Origin: Saccharopolyspora rosea
GTDB taxonomy: Bacteria > Actinomycetota > Actinomycetes > Mycobacteriales > Pseudonocardiaceae
DNA: 64,000 nt
NCBI RefSeq assembly: GCF_025643595.1
Contig: NZ_CP102826.1
Location: 3,472,001-3,536,000 of the forward strand
Direction of reading: 5' to 3'
Part shown: positions 7,391-15,539 of the stretch, in pieces
Position numbering within the stretch: the first letter of the stretch is position 1
Layout: each line of letters opens with the position of its first letter
Made by a program: the position numbers and the translations under genes
The notes under the pieces: model-generated
What the model was told of the DNA's origin: nothing
Seen by the model: the letters and a program-made list of their open reading frames with translations, nothing else
Databases searched by the model: none

Positions 7391-9472
7391 ATGACTGGTG
7401 CGGCGTACGCCGTCCGCACAGCGCCTCACACCGCCGCGACGGGCCGAGGCCGGTGGCCCGGCTTCGCCCTGGCCGGGATCTGCGTGCTGGCCACCGCGCT
7501 GTACGCGTGGCGGATCACCTCGGAAGACTGGGGCAATCCGTACTACGCCGCGGCCGTGAAGTCGATGCAGCACGGCCTGACGAACTTCGTCTTCGGCTCG
7601 TTCGACCCCGTCGGCGTCGTGACCGTGGACAAGCCGCCGCTGGCGCTGTGGGCGATGGTGCTGTCGACGGCAGTGTTCGGCTTCCACTCCTGGTCGGTCC
7701 TGCTGCCCCAGGTCGTCGAGGGCGTCGCCACGGTGTTCCTGCTGCACCGCGCGGTGCGGCGCTGGGCCGGCGAGCACGCCGCGCTGATCGCGGCCCTGGT
7801 GCTCGCGCTGACGCCGATCACGGTGGCGATCGACCGCGACAGCAATCCGGACACGATGATGGTCCTGCTGCTGGTGGCCGCGGCGTACGCGTTCACCCGC
7901 TCGGTGGAGCGCGGCGCCCGGCACTCCACTCGGTGGCTGATGCTGGCGGCGCTGCTGGTCGGCCTCGGCTTCGTGGCCAAGATGTTGCAGGCGTGGATCG
8001 TGGTACCGGCGTTCGCGCTGGCGTACCTGGTCGGGGCGAGCGCTCCGGTGGCGCGCCGGGTGCTGCGGGTGCTCGGCGCCGCCGCGGTCATGCTGGCCGG
8101 TTCGATGTGGTGGGTCGCGCTGACCGCCCTGTGGCCGGACCCGAAGCCCTACATCGGCGGCAGCACCGACGGCTCGGTGCTCAACCTCGTGATCGGCTAC
8201 AACGGACTCGGCCGCATCTTCGGCAGTTCCGCCACCACCGCGCTGCTCGGCGGTCCGGGTTCGCACGGCGGTCCGGGGCACGGCGGCCACGGCGGGTTCG
8301 GGGGCATGGGCGGCACCCCGGGCATCACCCGGATGTTCGGCGAGCAGGTCGGCGGCCAGATCAGCTGGCTGCTCCCGCTGTGCGCGGTGGTGCTGGTCGT
8401 CGCGGTCGTCACGGGATGGCGCTCGCGCCGGTCCGCCGATCCCGCGCGGCTCGCCGGGTGGATCCTGTGGGGCGGCTGGCTGGTGCTGGTCGCTGCGGTG
8501 CTCAGCTTCATGCGCAACCAGTTCCACCCGTACTACACCTCGGAGATGGCACCGGCGATCGCCGCGGTGACCGGGGCGGGCCTGGTCCTGCTGTGGAGGC
8601 GCTACCGGCACCCCGAGGGCTACGGGTGGCTGCTGCTGCCCGCCGTCGTGGTGGTCACGGCCGCCTGGGCCTGGGTGTTGATCTCGCGCGATCCGGCCTG
8701 GAACGGGTGGCTGCGCTACCCGGTCGCCGCGGTCGCCGTCGTGGCGGTGGCGCTGTTGGTGATCGGGCGGTTGAACGCGGGCCGCCAGGTGGCGTTGCTG
8801 GCCGGTGCGGTCTCGGCGGTGGCGCTGGTGCTCGCCCCGGCGGGCTGGTCGGTGTTCACGGCGTTCTCCTCGTCGCAGATCGGCGCGATGGCCCAGGCCG
8901 GTCCGCCGCGCAGCATGTTCGGCGGCGCGCACCGGATCGGCGGCTCCCCCGCCGCGAACGAGGCGCTGCGGCGGTTGGCCGACCAGTTCTCCCGGGGCCA
9001 GCTGCCACCGCAGCTGCGCGCGGCCGCACAGGGCGGGATGACCGCGGAACAGCGGAAGATCCTCGCCTACGCCCAGACTCACTCCGCGGGGGCGCCGATC
9101 GCGCTGGCGGTCGAGGGCGGCGCCCGGGGCGCCGAGCCCTACCTGCTCAACACCGACGCCACCGTGGTCGGCATGGGCGGGTTCAGCGGCGGCGACCCGG
9201 CGCCGACCCCCACCGAACTCGTCCAGTGGGTCCACAGTGGACGTGTGCGCTTCGTGCTGCTGAACGACGACCACCAAGGCGGCGGCCGCGGTTCGCGGAG
9301 CTTCCTCGCGGCCTTCGGCCGCAGCGCGGCGGCCACCCAGCGGACCAGCTGGGTCCAGCACCAGTGCACCCCGGTCAACCCCGGCGCCTACGGCGGTTCG
9401 GGAGCACCGCAGCAGACCCCGCTCGACCACCTCGCGGGCGCGCAGGTCCTCTACGACTGCGGAGCCCGTTGA
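7391..9472 (+). CDS. GT39-family (ArnT/PMT-like) polytopic membrane glycosyltransferase
   Basis: A 693-residue membrane protein with about ten hydrophobic helices. The first large extracytoplasmic loop carries EDWGNPYYAAAVKSM and VGVVTVDKPPLALW; the D-K-P-P motif marks the ArnT/PMT family, which uses polyprenyl-phosphate sugars to glycosylate envelope lipids or proteins outside the membrane. A Gly/His-rich insert (GGPGSHGGPGHGGHGG) lies near residue 290, and the C-terminal 200 residues form a soluble domain, as in YkcB-type homologues. ATG 7391 has GAGAAAGG upstream. A GTCCACAGTGGAC site of the recurrent motif lies inside the gene at 9230-9242. Confidence 0.87.
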   Translation: MTGAAYAVRTAPHTAATGRGRWPGFALAGICVLATALYAWRITSEDWGNPYYAAAVKSMQHGLTNFVFGSFDPVGVVTVDKPPLALWAMVLSTAVFGFHSWSVLLPQVVEGVATVFLLHRAVRRWAGEHAALIAALVLALTPITVAIDRDSNPDTMMVLLLVAAAYAFTRSVERGARHSTRWLMLAALLVGLGFVAKMLQAWIVVPAFALAYLVGASAPVARRVLRVLGAAAVMLAGSMWWVALTALWPDPKPYIGGSTDGSVLNLVIGYNGLGRIFGSSATTALLGGPGSHGGPGHGGHGGFGGMGGTPGITRMFGEQVGGQISWLLPLCAVVLVVAVVTGWRSRRSADPARLAGWILWGGWLVLVAAVLSFMRNQFHPYYTSEMAPAIAAVTGAGLVLLWRRYRHPEGYGWLLLPAVVVVTAAWAWVLISRDPAWNGWLRYPVAAVAVVAVALLVIGRLNAGRQVALLAGAVSAVALVLAPAGWSVFTAFSSSQIGAMAQAGPPRSMFGGAHRIGGSPAANEALRRLADQFSRGQLPPQLRAAAQGGMTAEQRKILAYAQTHSAGAPIALAVEGGARGAEPYLLNTDATVVGMGGFSGGDPAPTPTELVQWVHSGRVRFVLLNDDHQGGGRGSRSFLAAFGRSAAATQRTSWVQHQCTPVNPGAYGGSGAPQQTPLDHLAGAQVLYDCGAR

Positions 9473-9494
9473 TCCGGAACGAGGCACCTCAGTG

Positions 9495-9607
9495 CCTGTC
9501 TTCGAACCGGTCCGTAAGGACGACGGCAAGCAGAGCAAGCCGCCTTTCTCTCGTTCGGTGAGTGGTCTCGCAACCGGCACCGCCACTCAAAACGAGTTCA
9601 AGACAGG
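9495..9607. mobile_element. Short MITE-like element with terminal inverted repeats
   Basis: A 113-bp element bounded by CCTGTCTTCGAAC (9495-9507) and GTTCAAGACAGG (9596-9607). Internal sequence GGCACCGCCACTCAAAACGA and the segment around TCTCGTTCGGTGAGTGGTCTC match the longer element at 17051-17276 and the repeat at 23336-23508, but the central hairpin is missing, so this is an internally deleted copy. It fills the junction between the convergent glycosyltransferase and gamma-glutamyltransferase genes, 3 bp from the latter's stop codon. It encodes nothing. Confidence 0.7.
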
Positions 9608-9610
9608 CCC

Positions 9611-11416
9611 TCAGAACCCCATCGCGACCCCGTCGCGGCGGTCGTCGGCGGCGCCGAGGAAGGTGCCGTCCTCGGTGCGCTCGACGGCGGTGGCGCCGCT
9701 GCGCAGTTCCGTCGCGGCGGGGCACGGGTGGTGGCGGGCGGTCAGGGCGGGCAGCAGCGATTCGGCGGTGGTGCCCCGTTCGACGTCGGAGGCGACGTCG
9801 GGTTCGCCGCCGCAGTCGGCCTTGCGGCGCTGGCCGCTGAGGTGCGGTGCGTTCAACGCGTCCTGCGGGTTCATCCCGTAGGACAGCACACCGAGCAGCG
9901 ACTGGGCGACGTAGTCGGGGATGGGGCCGCCGCCGGCGGATCCGGTGACCAGGCGCGGCGTGCCCGAGGGGTCGAAGGCCAGCGTGGGCGCCATCGAGGT
10001 GGCCGGGCGCTTCGACGGTTCCACGCGGTTGGGCGAGCCCGGGGTGCCGAAGTTGGTCTGCGCGTTGTTCAGCACGATGCCGCGCGCCTCCAGGCGGGAA
10101 CCGAACCACAGGTTGACGGTCGTCGTCATGGACAGCGCGTTGCCCCGGCCGTCGACGATGCTCACCTGGCTCGTCGTGTCGTGGCCGTCGCCCGCGTCCC
10201 GCCCCGGGGCGAGGCCCGGGCGCACCGGGTGCACCGCGGAGTCCGGCGAGATCCGCGCGGCCCTGCCGTCCAGGTACGCGGGGTCGCGCAGCGCCGCGAC
10301 CGGCACGTGGGTGAACGCCGGGTCGCCGACGTGGGCGCGGGAGTCCACTCCGGACAGTCGGCTGGCTTCGATCGCCAGGTGCGCGTAGTCCGGCGAGTTC
10401 GGTTTGTGGTCGGTGATCCCGTGGCGTTCGGCCAGCGAGAGGGTGTTCAGCAGCGTCAGTCCGCCGGAGGCGGGCGGCGGCGCCGTGCACACCCGGTGCT
10501 CGACGACCTCCCCGCACAGCGGCGGGCGTTCGCGGGCGCGGTAGTCGGCGAAGTCCCGGACCGTCAGCAGGCTCGGGACCACCGCCGGGCCGTGCTCGTC
10601 GGGACGCGGCTGGAACGGCCCGGCGGCGGCGCGGCGCACGATGGCCGGGGCGATCGTGCCGTGCGGGTCGTAGAACGCGTCGGCGCCGCCTGCCGCGACT
10701 TCGCCCAGCACCCCGGCCGCGTCGCGGTTGGTCACCCGCGCGCCCACCGGCTTGGGGCTGGTCCCGTCGCAGTACCGCGCCCGGATGTCCGGGTAGGCGC
10801 AGCCCTCCCGCAACGCGTCGTGCAGGTAGGGGCTGATCGCGAACCCGTCCAGCGCGGCGCGGCGCGCGTCGGTGAACAGCGCCGGCCACGGCGTCGTGCC
10901 GTGCCGGTCGTGCAGCAGGTCCAGAACGCGCACCGTGCCCGGCACGCCGACGGCGCGTCCGGTGTAGTCGACGCTGTCGTCGAAGCGGTCGACGCCGTGT
11001 TCCCGGCGTTCCCGCTCGGTCGGGGTGTGCAGGTCCGCGGTGACCTCGGCGGGGGCCTGCGCGAGGCCGTCGAGGAACTCGGTGCGCCGGGTCCGGGCGT
11101 CCCAGTAGGTGATCAGCGATCCCCCGCCGAATCCGGAGGATTCGGGTTCGACGACGGTGAGCACCGCCTGCACCGCGACCGCCGCGTCGGCGGCGCTGCC
11201 GCCCCGGCGCAGCACCTCGCAGCCGGCTTCGACGGCGAGCGGGTGGGCGGCCGCGACCATGAACCGCTCGCCCCGCACGGGTTCCGCGCGCCCGGGGTCG
11301 GCCGTGTCGGCGCACCGGTGCGCTCCGTCGGCGGCGTCGGCGGCCACCGGTGCCGCGCCCACCGCGATCACCGCGGCGACGCCGAGGGCCAGCATTCGCG
11401 CGTACTTCGGCCGCAT
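9611..11416 (-). CDS. ggt: Gamma-glutamyltransferase
   Basis: A 601-residue secreted N-terminal nucleophile hydrolase that cleaves gamma-glutamyl bonds, such as that of glutathione. It begins with a signal peptide (MRPKYARMLALGVAAVIAVG, then alanine-rich). The large-subunit signature is HPLAVEAGCEVLRRGGSAAD and ESSGFGGGSLITYW. The self-processing site is GHDTTSQVSIVDGRGNALS, with the predicted nucleophile Thr414; the usual His two residues on is Ser here. The C-terminal TGSAGGGPIPDYV is the conserved oxyanion segment. ATG 11414-11416 has an AGGAG ribosome site. It is divergent from the zinc dehydrogenase and convergent with the glycosyltransferase. In actinomycetes that lack glutathione the substrate may be another gamma-glutamyl compound. 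Confidence 0.92.
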   Translation of the reverse strand: MRPKYARMLALGVAAVIAVGAAPVAADAADGAHRCADTADPGRAEPVRGERFMVAAAHPLAVEAGCEVLRRGGSAADAAVAVQAVLTVVEPESSGFGGGSLITYWDARTRRTEFLDGLAQAPAEVTADLHTPTERERREHGVDRFDDSVDYTGRAVGVPGTVRVLDLLHDRHGTTPWPALFTDARRAALDGFAISPYLHDALREGCAYPDIRARYCDGTSPKPVGARVTNRDAAGVLGEVAAGGADAFYDPHGTIAPAIVRRAAAGPFQPRPDEHGPAVVPSLLTVRDFADYRARERPPLCGEVVEHRVCTAPPPASGGLTLLNTLSLAERHGITDHKPNSPDYAHLAIEASRLSGVDSRAHVGDPAFTHVPVAALRDPAYLDGRAARISPDSAVHPVRPGLAPGRDAGDGHDTTSQVSIVDGRGNALSMTTTVNLWFGSRLEARGIVLNNAQTNFGTPGSPNRVEPSKRPATSMAPTLAFDPSGTPRLVTGSAGGGPIPDYVAQSLLGVLSYGMNPQDALNAPHLSGQRRKADCGGEPDVASDVERGTTAESLLPALTARHHPCPAATELRSGATAVERTEDGTFLGAADDRRDGVAMGF

Positions 11417-11531
11417 GTCGCTCCTCGCGTCCGGAAGGCAGTCCGGATCAGTGTCGGCCCGGTGCCGCGCCCGCGCACTGCGATCCCCGGACGAGGCGGT
11501 TGCCCCCGTTGCCGCACTCCTCTCGCGGAGT

Positions 11532-11541
11532 GTGTTAACAC
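11532..11541. promoter_or_regulatory. GTGTTAACAC palindrome, candidate operator
   Basis: This perfect 10-bp palindrome lies in the 164-bp region between the divergent ggt and zinc dehydrogenase genes, 40 bp before the dehydrogenase start. Its TTAA core resembles GntR/FadR-type operators in general form only. The regulator is unknown. Confidence 0.35.
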
Positions 11542-11580
11542 GAGGGCATGTTCTGGTAGAACTGCCCGGCGGAGGTGCCC

Positions 11581-12615
11581 ATGACCGACCTGCCCAGGAC
11601 GATGCGCGCCTCGGTGCTGCGCGGTGTGGGCGACATCGCCGTCGAGGAGCGCCCGGTGCCCGAGCCGGGACCGCGCGAGGTGCTGGTCCGCGTGCACGCG
11701 GTGGGGACCTGCGGCTCGGACACGCACTACTACGAGCACGGCCGCATCGGCGACTTCGTCGTGCGCGAGCCGCTGGTGCTCGGCCACGAGGCGAGCGGCG
11801 TCGTGGTCGCCCGGGGTTCGCACGCCACCCGGCACGCGCCGGGCCAGCGGGTGTCGCTGGAGCCGGGCGTGCCGTGCTCGACGTGCGAGCAGTGCCGCCG
11901 CGGGCGCTACAACCTGTGCCCGGACGTCCGGTTCTTCGCGACACCGCCGGTGGACGGGGCGTTCTGCGAGTACGTCGCGCTGGACGAGGATTTCGCCCAC
12001 CCGGTCCCGGATTCGCTGTCGATGGAGGCCGCCGCCCTGGTCGAGCCGCTGTCGGTGGGCCTGTGGGCGTGCCGCAGGGGCCACGTGGCGCCCGGTGCGC
12101 GGGTCCTGGTGACGGGGGCCGGTCCGGTCGGGTTGATGGCCGTGCAGTGCGCGCGGGCGTTCGGCGCGAGCGAGGTGGTCGTCACCGACGTCCGGCCGCA
12201 CCGGCTGGCGCTGGCGGCCGAGGTGGGCGCGACGTGCGCGCTCGACGTCCGCGAGACGCCGTTGGCCAACAGCGGTGTCGAACCGGACGTCCTCCTGGAG
12301 TGTTCGGGGGTCGGCCCGGTGGCCGCCGACGGGATCCGCCGGGTGCGCCGCGCCGGGCGGGTCGTGCTGGTCGGAATGGGTGGTGCCGAGATCCCGCTGC
12401 CGCTGGCCCACGTGCAGAACCGCGAGATCGAGCTGACCGGCACCTTCCGCTACGCCAACACGTGGCCGACGGCGATCGGACTCGCCGCGTCCGGCCGGGT
12501 CGCGCTCGACCGGCTGGTCTCGCACCGGTTCGGCCTCGACGACGTGGCGGCGGCGCTGACGCTCGCGGCCCGGGACGAGACGGCGGTGAAGGCCGTCGTG
12601 CTCCCGCAGGAATGA
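11581..12615 (+). CDS. Zinc-dependent medium-chain dehydrogenase, polyol dehydrogenase-like
   Basis: A 344-residue alcohol dehydrogenase of the sorbitol/xylitol (L-iditol 2-dehydrogenase) branch, predicted to oxidise a polyol with NAD+. The catalytic zinc region is [16 protein letters not shown] and GHEASGVV; the structural zinc site is [16 protein letters not shown] with four cysteines. The Rossmann motif is [18 protein letters not shown] 11581 has GGAGG at 11571-11575. It ends 131 bp before a strong hairpin shared with the convergent DUF397 gene. The physiological substrate is not evident from the neighbours. Confidence 0.88.
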   Translation: MTDLPRTMRASVLRGVGDIAVEERPVPEPGPREVLVRVHAVGTCGSDTHYYEHGRIGDFVVREPLVLGHEASGVVVARGSHATRHAPGQRVSLEPGVPCSTCEQCRRGRYNLCPDVRFFATPPVDGAFCEYVALDEDFAHPVPDSLSMEAAALVEPLSVGLWACRRGHVAPGARVLVTGAGPVGLMAVQCARAFGASEVVVTDVRPHRLALAAEVGATCALDVRETPLANSGVEPDVLLECSGVGPVAADGIRRVRRAGRVVLVGMGGAEIPLPLAHVQNREIELTGTFRYANTWPTAIGLAASGRVALDRLVSHRFGLDDVAAALTLAARDETAVKAVVLPQE

Positions 12616-12746
12616 ACCCACCGGGCAGGTGCGGGGTGGCGCGGCCCCTGGAAGCCGTCGTCGCACGACGCCGGCCGGCGCGGTCCGCGATCTGCTGAAC
12701 TGTCCGTTGTGGACTGATTCGAGCACGCCGCCTCTCATGCAGCGAA

Positions 12747-12774
12747 GAAGGGGCTCCCGCAGCAGAGCCCCTTC
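12747..12774. terminator. Bidirectional terminator hairpin
   Basis: GAAGGGGCTC (12747-12756) pairs perfectly with GAGCCCCTTC (12765-12774) around an 8-nt loop. It lies between the convergent dehydrogenase and DUF397 genes. No long T-tract follows, as is usual in actinomycetes. Confidence 0.7.
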
Positions 12775-12789
12775 CGCCGTGCTCCGCGG

Positions 12790-12963
12790 TCAGCGGTCGA
12801 AGCGACCCGCCCGCACGGCCCGGAGGAAACCGGCCACGTCCACGTCCAGCCACGGACCGTCCGGATCCTTCGAGTCCCGGATCAGACCACGCGGGTTTGA
12901 CAGCTCAACGCAGTTCCCATTCAGGTTGCTGTACTTGGATTTCTGCCAGGCATACTGGAACAT
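12790..12963 (-). CDS. DUF397 domain protein
   Basis: A 57-residue protein of the DUF397 family: MFQYAWQKSKYSNLNGNCVE, a central RDSKDPDGP and C-terminal FLRAVRAGRFD are the family hallmarks. DUF397 proteins are encoded next to XRE regulators throughout Streptomyces and Pseudonocardiaceae, and the WhiJ/AbaA-type pairs influence development or secondary metabolism. The ATG at 12961-12963 overlaps the TGA of the upstream regulator (TGATG) behind a GGAGGAGAGG ribosome site, showing tight translational coupling. A GTG 21 bp upstream is possible but less likely. It may act as modulator or cognate partner of the regulator. Confidence 0.9.
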   Translation of the reverse strand: MFQYAWQKSKYSNLNGNCVELSNPRGLIRDSKDPDGPWLDVDVAGFLRAVRAGRFDR

Positions 12964-13817
12964 CAACTTGTCCTCTCCTCCCACTTGACTACCGCCTTGG
13001 CGATGAACCGGGTGGAGTCGTCCTCGCTCATCGCCAGATCATCAATCCACCGGATCGCCTTGCGATACTCCTCGACGTCGTGAGCCGCGGGTATGAACGC
13101 CCCTGAGCTGTGATGCTCGAAGTGCACGACAGGCGAGGCGTCGGGGAACTCGTAGAAGACGAAAGGCCCAGCGAAGCCCGGATGCCAACCGGTGCCGAGC
13201 GGTACGATCCTGATCGCAACGTTCGACCGTCCAGCAAGCTCGATCAAGTAGTTGAGCTGTTCGGCCATCACCTCGCACGACCCGATCGGCTCGGACAATG
13301 CGACCTCACCGATGAATGCCACGAAGTCGACGGGGTTGCGTTTGGTGATGACCTCGCGCCTGCTCGCGCTCAACATGACGCGCAGCTCGGTATCGCTCTC
13401 TGGTAGTCCGCCGACGCACTTGATCGCACGCGTGTAGTCCAAGGTCTGGAGCAGACCGGGAACGATCATCGGTGCCCATTCGACGATCGAGGTGGCCGCC
13501 CGCTCGCATTCGACGGCTCCGGCGAGCTGCTGCGGGATGCCTTTCAGGCCGACCGTGAGCCAGTTCGGTTCGTGCACGTTGCGGGCCAGATCGAGGATCC
13601 GCTCGCGCTCCTGCGCGCTCACGCGCAGTGATCCGAGTATCGCGGCGACCGTCTCGGTCTTCGGCACACGTTTGCCCGTCTCCCAGTTGGAGATCTCCAC
13701 GTGGTGGAAGCCCGCCTGCCGAGCAAGCTCGCGGACACCGATCCCGGACGCCGTCCTTGCTTCGCGCAGCGCAGCGGAGAGCGCCCTGGCACGCGGCGTA
13801 CCTGCGGTAGCGGCCAT
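12963..13817 (-). CDS. XRE-family regulator, DUF5753-type (WhiJ-like)
   Basis: A 284-residue regulator with an N-terminal helix-turn-helix (SGIGVRELARQAGFHHVEIS then NWETGKRVPKTETVAAILG) and a long C-terminal domain carrying WAPMIVPGLLQTLDYTRA and VAIRIVPLGTGWHPG, as in the widespread actinomycete regulators paired with DUF397 proteins. ATG 13817 is used; ATG 13826, three codons upstream, is an alternative. The stop overlaps the DUF397 start. Its promoter region contains the inverted repeat at 13873-13888, a probable autoregulatory site. Such pairs behave in some respects like toxin-antitoxin or developmental switches, but which applies here cannot be told. Confidence 0.9.
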   Translation of the reverse strand: MAATAGTPRARALSAALREARTASGIGVRELARQAGFHHVEISNWETGKRVPKTETVAAILGSLRVSAQERERILDLARNVHEPNWLTVGLKGIPQQLAGAVECERAATSIVEWAPMIVPGLLQTLDYTRAIKCVGGLPESDTELRVMLSASRREVITKRNPVDFVAFIGEVALSEPIGSCEVMAEQLNYLIELAGRSNVAIRIVPLGTGWHPGFAGPFVFYEFPDASPVVHFEHHSSGAFIPAAHDVEEYRKAIRWIDDLAMSEDDSTRFIAKAVVKWEERTS

Positions 13818-13872
13818 GCAACACATCCTATCCGGCGATTCGCCCAGGTGATCACCCGTTTTTGGCAATGGT

Positions 13873-13888
13873 GTAGCGGTATCGCTAC
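13873..13888. promoter_or_regulatory. GTAGCG-N4-CGCTAC inverted repeat, candidate XRE operator
   Basis: GTAGCGGTATCGCTAC has perfect 6-bp arms around GTAT and lies 56 bp upstream of the XRE start, in the region between the leftward XRE-DUF397 pair and the rightward small genes. The surrounding sequence is AT-richer than the genes. It would fit a shared operator controlling both directions. Confidence 0.5.
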
Positions 13889-13947
13889 CGGACATTATCG
13901 AGGTGACCAGCGACCTGGAAGCATTTCCAGACTTTTGGGGGATCACC

Positions 13948-14046
13948 GTGCACCAGAACCGAATCCGGCTCGGTCCCGCGGAACTCAGGACCGCGTGGAA
14001 CCGAGGAGATCCGGCCGTGCGGCCGAACCAACGACTCCCGGGGTGA
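13948..14046 (+). CDS. Possible 32-residue small protein
   Basis: GTG 13948 follows GGGGGATC at 13936-13943 with a suitable gap and opens a short frame (starting MHQNRIRLGPAELRTAWNRG, ending in RLPG) that stops at TGA 14044-14046. It lies just downstream of the inverted repeat at 13873-13888 and is oriented like the next gene. Support is only the ribosome site, position and a mixed amino-acid composition. It could equally be leader sequence. Confidence 0.3.
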   Translation: MHQNRIRLGPAELRTAWNRGDPAVRPNQRLPG

Positions 14047-14367
14047 TACCGGAAGATCCCGACGATATCGGGCTTCCCGGGTCCGGCCGCACCGGGTCCG
14101 GCACCCCTCCGATCCCTCCACCCCGTGCTGCCGCGCCGTGCGCGCGACCGCGCCCGCGCGCCGCGCCGTCGATGCGATCCGGCCTCCCGGGAGGCCGAGC
14201 CCCGAGGTCGCGTCGCGAGCGCACGGGGTCCCGCCGAGCGGGGTCCGCAGCCCTCCGCTCGGCGGGTCATGCCACCGGCGGGCACGGCTCCCACCACGTG
14301 CCCGCCGGTGGACCCGTCCACCCGATTCCTCGCAACACCAAGGAAATCCACCACTGGGGAGGTCTTC

Positions 14368-14748
14368 ATGGGCGCCGGGAACACCCACTCGGTCCCACCG
14401 CCGGAAGCCTGGCTGGAACCGCACATCCGGGCGCTGGAAGCCAGCGTGCGCCACGGGTTCCGGTTCGTGCACTTGCCGAGCACCGGCGACATCGCCGAAG
14501 TGCGGGGGTTCCGGGTCGCGCAGGGTGCCGTCGACGTCTTCCGCGCCCGTTCGGCCGAGGACGCGCTCGGCGCGCGATTCCGCGTCGAGGACATGGAATT
14601 CAGCTCCCCGCCCGCCCTGTGGCACCGCTGCGGGCCGGTCGCCGAGGTCGTCACCGAACTGCTCGCGCTCCCGACCCACGGCCTCCGCGGCGCCCCGGGC
14701 CTCGCCGCCGCCCGCGCATCCGACCTCTGGCTCCCGCCTCCGCCATGA
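14368..14748 (+). CDS. Conserved hypothetical protein next to the XRE/DUF397 pair
   Basis: A 126-residue protein with no recognised domain. It contains FRFVHLPSTGDIAEVRGFRV and DVFRARSAEDALGARFRVED, an alpha/beta-looking pattern, and a proline-rich end. ATG 14368 sits behind GGGGAGG (14357-14362), a strong ribosome site. Its stop overlaps the next start (ATGA at 14745-14748). Proteins of this look often accompany XRE/DUF397 loci in Pseudonocardiaceae, which suggests a three- or four-component module, but the function is unknown. Confidence 0.7.
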   Translation: MGAGNTHSVPPPEAWLEPHIRALEASVRHGFRFVHLPSTGDIAEVRGFRVAQGAVDVFRARSAEDALGARFRVEDMEFSSPPALWHRCGPVAEVVTELLALPTHGLRGAPGLAAARASDLWLPPPP

Positions 14749-14972
14749 CCGGGGATCCGGAGGCGTGGCCCGGCCTGTTCACCCCCCTGCTGCACCACGT
14801 CGCACCAGCGGACGCCGCGCGGGTGCGACACGGCGCAGCGCGCCTCGGTCTCGCCGACTGCGGTGCGGTCTGCACACCACCGCACCCCTCGGCCACCGCC
14901 CGACTCGCCCCGTGCCGCCGCTGCTACCGCCACGCACCGCCGGATGAAACACTTCCGTCTCATCTGAGCTAG
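14745..14972 (+). CDS. Small cysteine-containing hypothetical protein
   Basis: A 75-residue frame starting at ATG 14745, which overlaps the preceding stop by 4 bp (ATGA), a strong sign of translational coupling. Its C-terminal half has C-x(5)-T-P-P-H and C-R-R-C-Y-R-H (residues near 40-62), with three cysteines and several histidines that could bind zinc. It ends 9 bp before the TetR gene start, so the tetR promoter lies inside its last codons. Function unknown. Confidence 0.55.
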   Translation: MTGDPEAWPGLFTPLLHHVAPADAARVRHGAARLGLADCGAVCTPPHPSATARLAPCRRCYRHAPPDETLPSHLS

Positions 14973-14981
14973 AGTCGTCTC

Positions 14982-15539
14982 ATGACTCGCGATCGCGACG
15001 AGCTACTGCGGTCGGCGGCGGAGTTCCTGGGGCGCCGACCGAACGCGACCCAGGACGAGATCGCCAAGGCGGTCGGCGTCAGCCGGGCGACGCTGCACCG
15101 GCACTTCGCCGGGCGCGGCGAACTGCTCGCGGCTCTGGAATCGCTCGCCGTCGAGCAGCTGCGCGAGGCGCTCGACGCCGCCGAGCTGGACCGGGGACCG
15201 GCCGAGGAGGCGCTGCACCGCCTGGTGGCCGCCTGCGAACCGGTGTCCGACTACCTGGCCCTGCTGTACAGCCAGAGCCAGGAACTCGACCCGGACCGAT
15301 CGCTGGCCGCGTGGGAGGACATCGACGACCGGATCGCCGCCCTGTTCCGCCGCGGCCAGCAGACCGGCGAGTTCCGCCCCGACCTCAGCGCCCTGTGGTT
15401 GACCGACGCCTTCTCCAGCCTCGTCGCCGGGGCGGCGTGGGTCGTGCGGGCGGGCCGCGCTCCGGCCCGGGACTTCCCGCGCATGATCGTCGGCCTGCTG
15501 CTGCACGGAGTCGCCCGGACGTCGGAGCGGAGCGCATGA
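14982..15539 (+). CDS. TetR-family repressor of the adjacent efflux pump
   Basis: A 185-residue TetR-type regulator with an N-terminal helix-turn-helix: ATQDEIAKAVGVSRATLHRH then FAGRGELLAALE. The C-terminal domain is the ligand pocket, with DAFSSLVAGAAWVVRAGRAP near the end. Its TGA overlaps the ATG of the MFS transporter (ATGA at 15536-15539), so repressor and pump are translated together. A TAGAGT hexamer (14970-14975) ends 6 bp before the ATG, suggesting a leaderless transcript, and the octamer CGTCTCAT occurs twice just upstream, a possible half-site. It probably senses a drug or metabolite exported by the pump. Confidence 0.87.
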   Translation: MTRDRDELLRSAAEFLGRRPNATQDEIAKAVGVSRATLHRHFAGRGELLAALESLAVEQLREALDAAELDRGPAEEALHRLVAACEPVSDYLALLYSQSQELDPDRSLAAWEDIDDRIAALFRRGQQTGEFRPDLSALWLTDAFSSLVAGAAWVVRAGRAPARDFPRMIVGLLLHGVARTSERSA

